A stretch of 5,382 bases of DNA from Candidatus Woesearchaeota archaeon (GTDB taxonomy: Archaea; Nanobdellota; Nanobdellia; Woesearchaeales; WJKV01): contig JAHWIA010000065.1 in the NCBI GenBank assembly GCA_019322855.1, positions 1-5,382 of the forward strand, read 5' to 3'. A program made the translations under genes and the position numbers. Positions 4,250 through 5,382 of this stretch are shown here, piece after piece. Below the pieces are notes generated by a model. The model ran no database searches, was not told the DNA's origin, and worked only from the letters and a program-made list of their open reading frames with translations. Position 1 is the stretch's first letter, and the number at the start of each line of letters is the position of its first letter.

Positions 4250-5382
4250 ATGGCTTATGAATTGATAATCAGTGAGAAACCGCAAGCCAGCAAAAGAATC
4301 GCAGATGCACTTGCAGATACAAAGCCGAAAAAAGAAACCACGAACAAAGTATCTCATTACATCCTGGAGCATGATGGCAAGGAAATAGTGGTCGCATGCG
4401 CAGTAGGTCATTTGTACGGACTTGCAGAGATCAAAGATAAAAAGAAGAAGAAAGGCTGGACATATCCTGTCTTTGATGTTGAATGGAAGCCTCTGTTTGA
4501 AGTACAGAAGGGAGCTGCTTTTTCTAAAAAGTATTTGGATCACATCAAGAAACTTGTGAAAGGTGCAAAATCAATCACAGTGGCAACAGACTTTGATGTT
4601 GAAGGAGAAGTGATTGGCTTGAACTGTGTGCGTTACATCTGCAAGAAAAAGGATGCGAACAGGATGAAATTCAGTACGCTAACAAAAGAGGATCTTATTG
4701 AATCTTATGAACACAAGCTAAAGCATTTGAATTGGGGCCAGGCAAGGGCAGGAGAGACAAGGCACATACTTGATTGGTTCTGGGGCATCAATTTGTCTCG
4801 AGCTTTAACTTTGTCAGTGAACAAGGCAAAGGGCGGTTTCAAACTGTTGACTGCAGGCAGGGTGCAGGGTCCTGCATTAAACCTTATTGTGAACAGAGAA
4901 AAAGAGATACGGGCTTTTGTTTCTGAACCTTATTGGGAGCTTCAGTTGTTAGGAGAGAAGAATAAAAAAGCAATAGAAGCCATGCATTCCAATGGCAAGT
5001 TTACTGATGAGAATGAAGTGAAAAAGATATTCAAGAAAATCAAGGACTGCAAGAAAGCTGTAATAGATAAAATAGAAAAGAAACAAGTGAAAGACTCGCC
5101 GCCTGTGCCTTTTGACCTGACAACATTGCAGACACAGAGTGCGCGTTATTTCGGTCTGGGTCCTAAAGCTACCTTGAATATTGCCCAGAAATTGTATACT
5201 GGCGGTTACATAAGTTATCCGAGAACAAGCAGCCAGAAACTTCCTGCAAAACTAGGCTACAAAAAGATATTGAATAAGTTGAAAAAGAATCCTCAGTACG
5301 AAAAATTGGCAGAAGACATATTGAACCTGCCTCAGTTGAAGCCTAATGAAGGAGACAAGACCGATGATGCTCATCCTAGTAT
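4250..5382 (+). CDS. topA: DNA topoisomerase I, type IA (archaeal TopA), 3' part beyond the window
   Basis: 377 codons are visible and the frame stays open at the right edge. TopA cuts one DNA strand through a 5'-phosphotyrosine link and relaxes negative supercoils. The TOPRIM domain begins at once: LIISEKPQASKRIA with E9, then ATDFDVEGE with the metal-binding acids D114, D116 and E118. TAGRVQGPAL (201-210) is the conserved stretch of the strand-binding domain. GGYISYPRTSSQKLP carries the catalytic Tyr323 (codon 5216-5218); the SSQKLP ending is typical of archaeal enzymes, where bacterial TopA has a DS/DT pair. DDAHPS at the edge starts the next conserved block. Missing are the rest of the core and any C-terminal zinc fingers. 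The ATG at 4250 is supported by the TATA spacing and by the usual short N-terminus before the TOPRIM strand. It is transcribed divergently from the lon-like gene. Confidence 0.96.
   Translation, partial: MAYELIISEKPQASKRIADALADTKPKKETTNKVSHYILEHDGKEIVVACAVGHLYGLAEIKDKKKKKGWTYPVFDVEWKPLFEVQKGAAFSKKYLDHIKKLVKGAKSITVATDFDVEGEVIGLNCVRYICKKKDANRMKFSTLTKEDLIESYEHKLKHLNWGQARAGETRHILDWFWGINLSRALTLSVNKAKGGFKLLTAGRVQGPALNLIVNREKEIRAFVSEPYWELQLLGEKNKKAIEAMHSNGKFTDENEVKKIFKKIKDCKKAVIDKIEKKQVKDSPPVPFDLTTLQTQSARYFGLGPKATLNIAQKLYTGGYISYPRTSSQKLPAKLGYKKILNKLKKNPQYEKLAEDILNLPQLKPNEGDKTDDAHPS

Noticed and set aside
4214..4543. Minus-strand ORF of 109 codons opposite topA
   Set aside because: Shadow of the topA frame; no family motifs, and topA is unmistakable on the plus strand.

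Overview
The window looks archaeal. It carries an archaeal-type topoisomerase IA, a secreted Lon-type (S16) serine protease of the kind known as predicted archaeal serine proteases, and a MEMO-family protein. Every visible promoter has a TATA box centred about 25-27 bp upstream of a start codon, as expected for leaderless archaeal transcripts. The AT-rich sequence, lysine-rich proteins and short spacers would fit a small-genome lineage such as a DPANN archaeon, but that placement is inference.

Layout: (1) 2-769, plus strand: MEMO-like protein, cut at its 5' end by the window edge. (2) 776-1798, minus strand: exported or membrane-anchored tandem-HKD phospholipase D superfamily protein, convergent with (1) and only 6 bp from it. 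(3) 1799-2270: a 472-bp stretch with no convincing protein gene. It holds the leaderless promoter of the PLD gene, a strong plus-strand TATA box, and a structured plus-strand element of about 270 nt, probably a non-coding RNA. (4) 2271-4175, minus strand: Lon-domain protease with signal peptide, large helical ectodomain, C-terminal membrane anchor and a highly basic tail. (5) 4176-4249: a 74-bp divergent promoter region with two TATA boxes 23 bp apart and a perfect 14-bp palindrome. (6) 4250 to window end, plus strand: topA, with the catalytic tyrosine inside the window but the 3' part missing.

The most unusual part is region 3. Two tandem 56-nt units share identical flanks (a 16-nt 5' block and a 6-nt 3' block) around 34-nt hairpins. 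The stems differ by compensatory changes and contain G-U pairs that are only compatible with plus-strand RNA. Each unit carries AUCACCUC, identical to the conserved 3' end (anti-Shine-Dalgarno) of archaeal 16S rRNA. Further hairpins, including a mutually exclusive pair, precede each unit. I do not recognise this RNA as a known family.

How the genes fit together: the PLD and Lon proteins both appear to face the outside of the cell, and they lie in tandem on the minus strand with the RNA locus antisense between them. Nothing in the window ties MEMO or topA functionally to them, except that the lon and topA promoters are close enough to interfere with one another.
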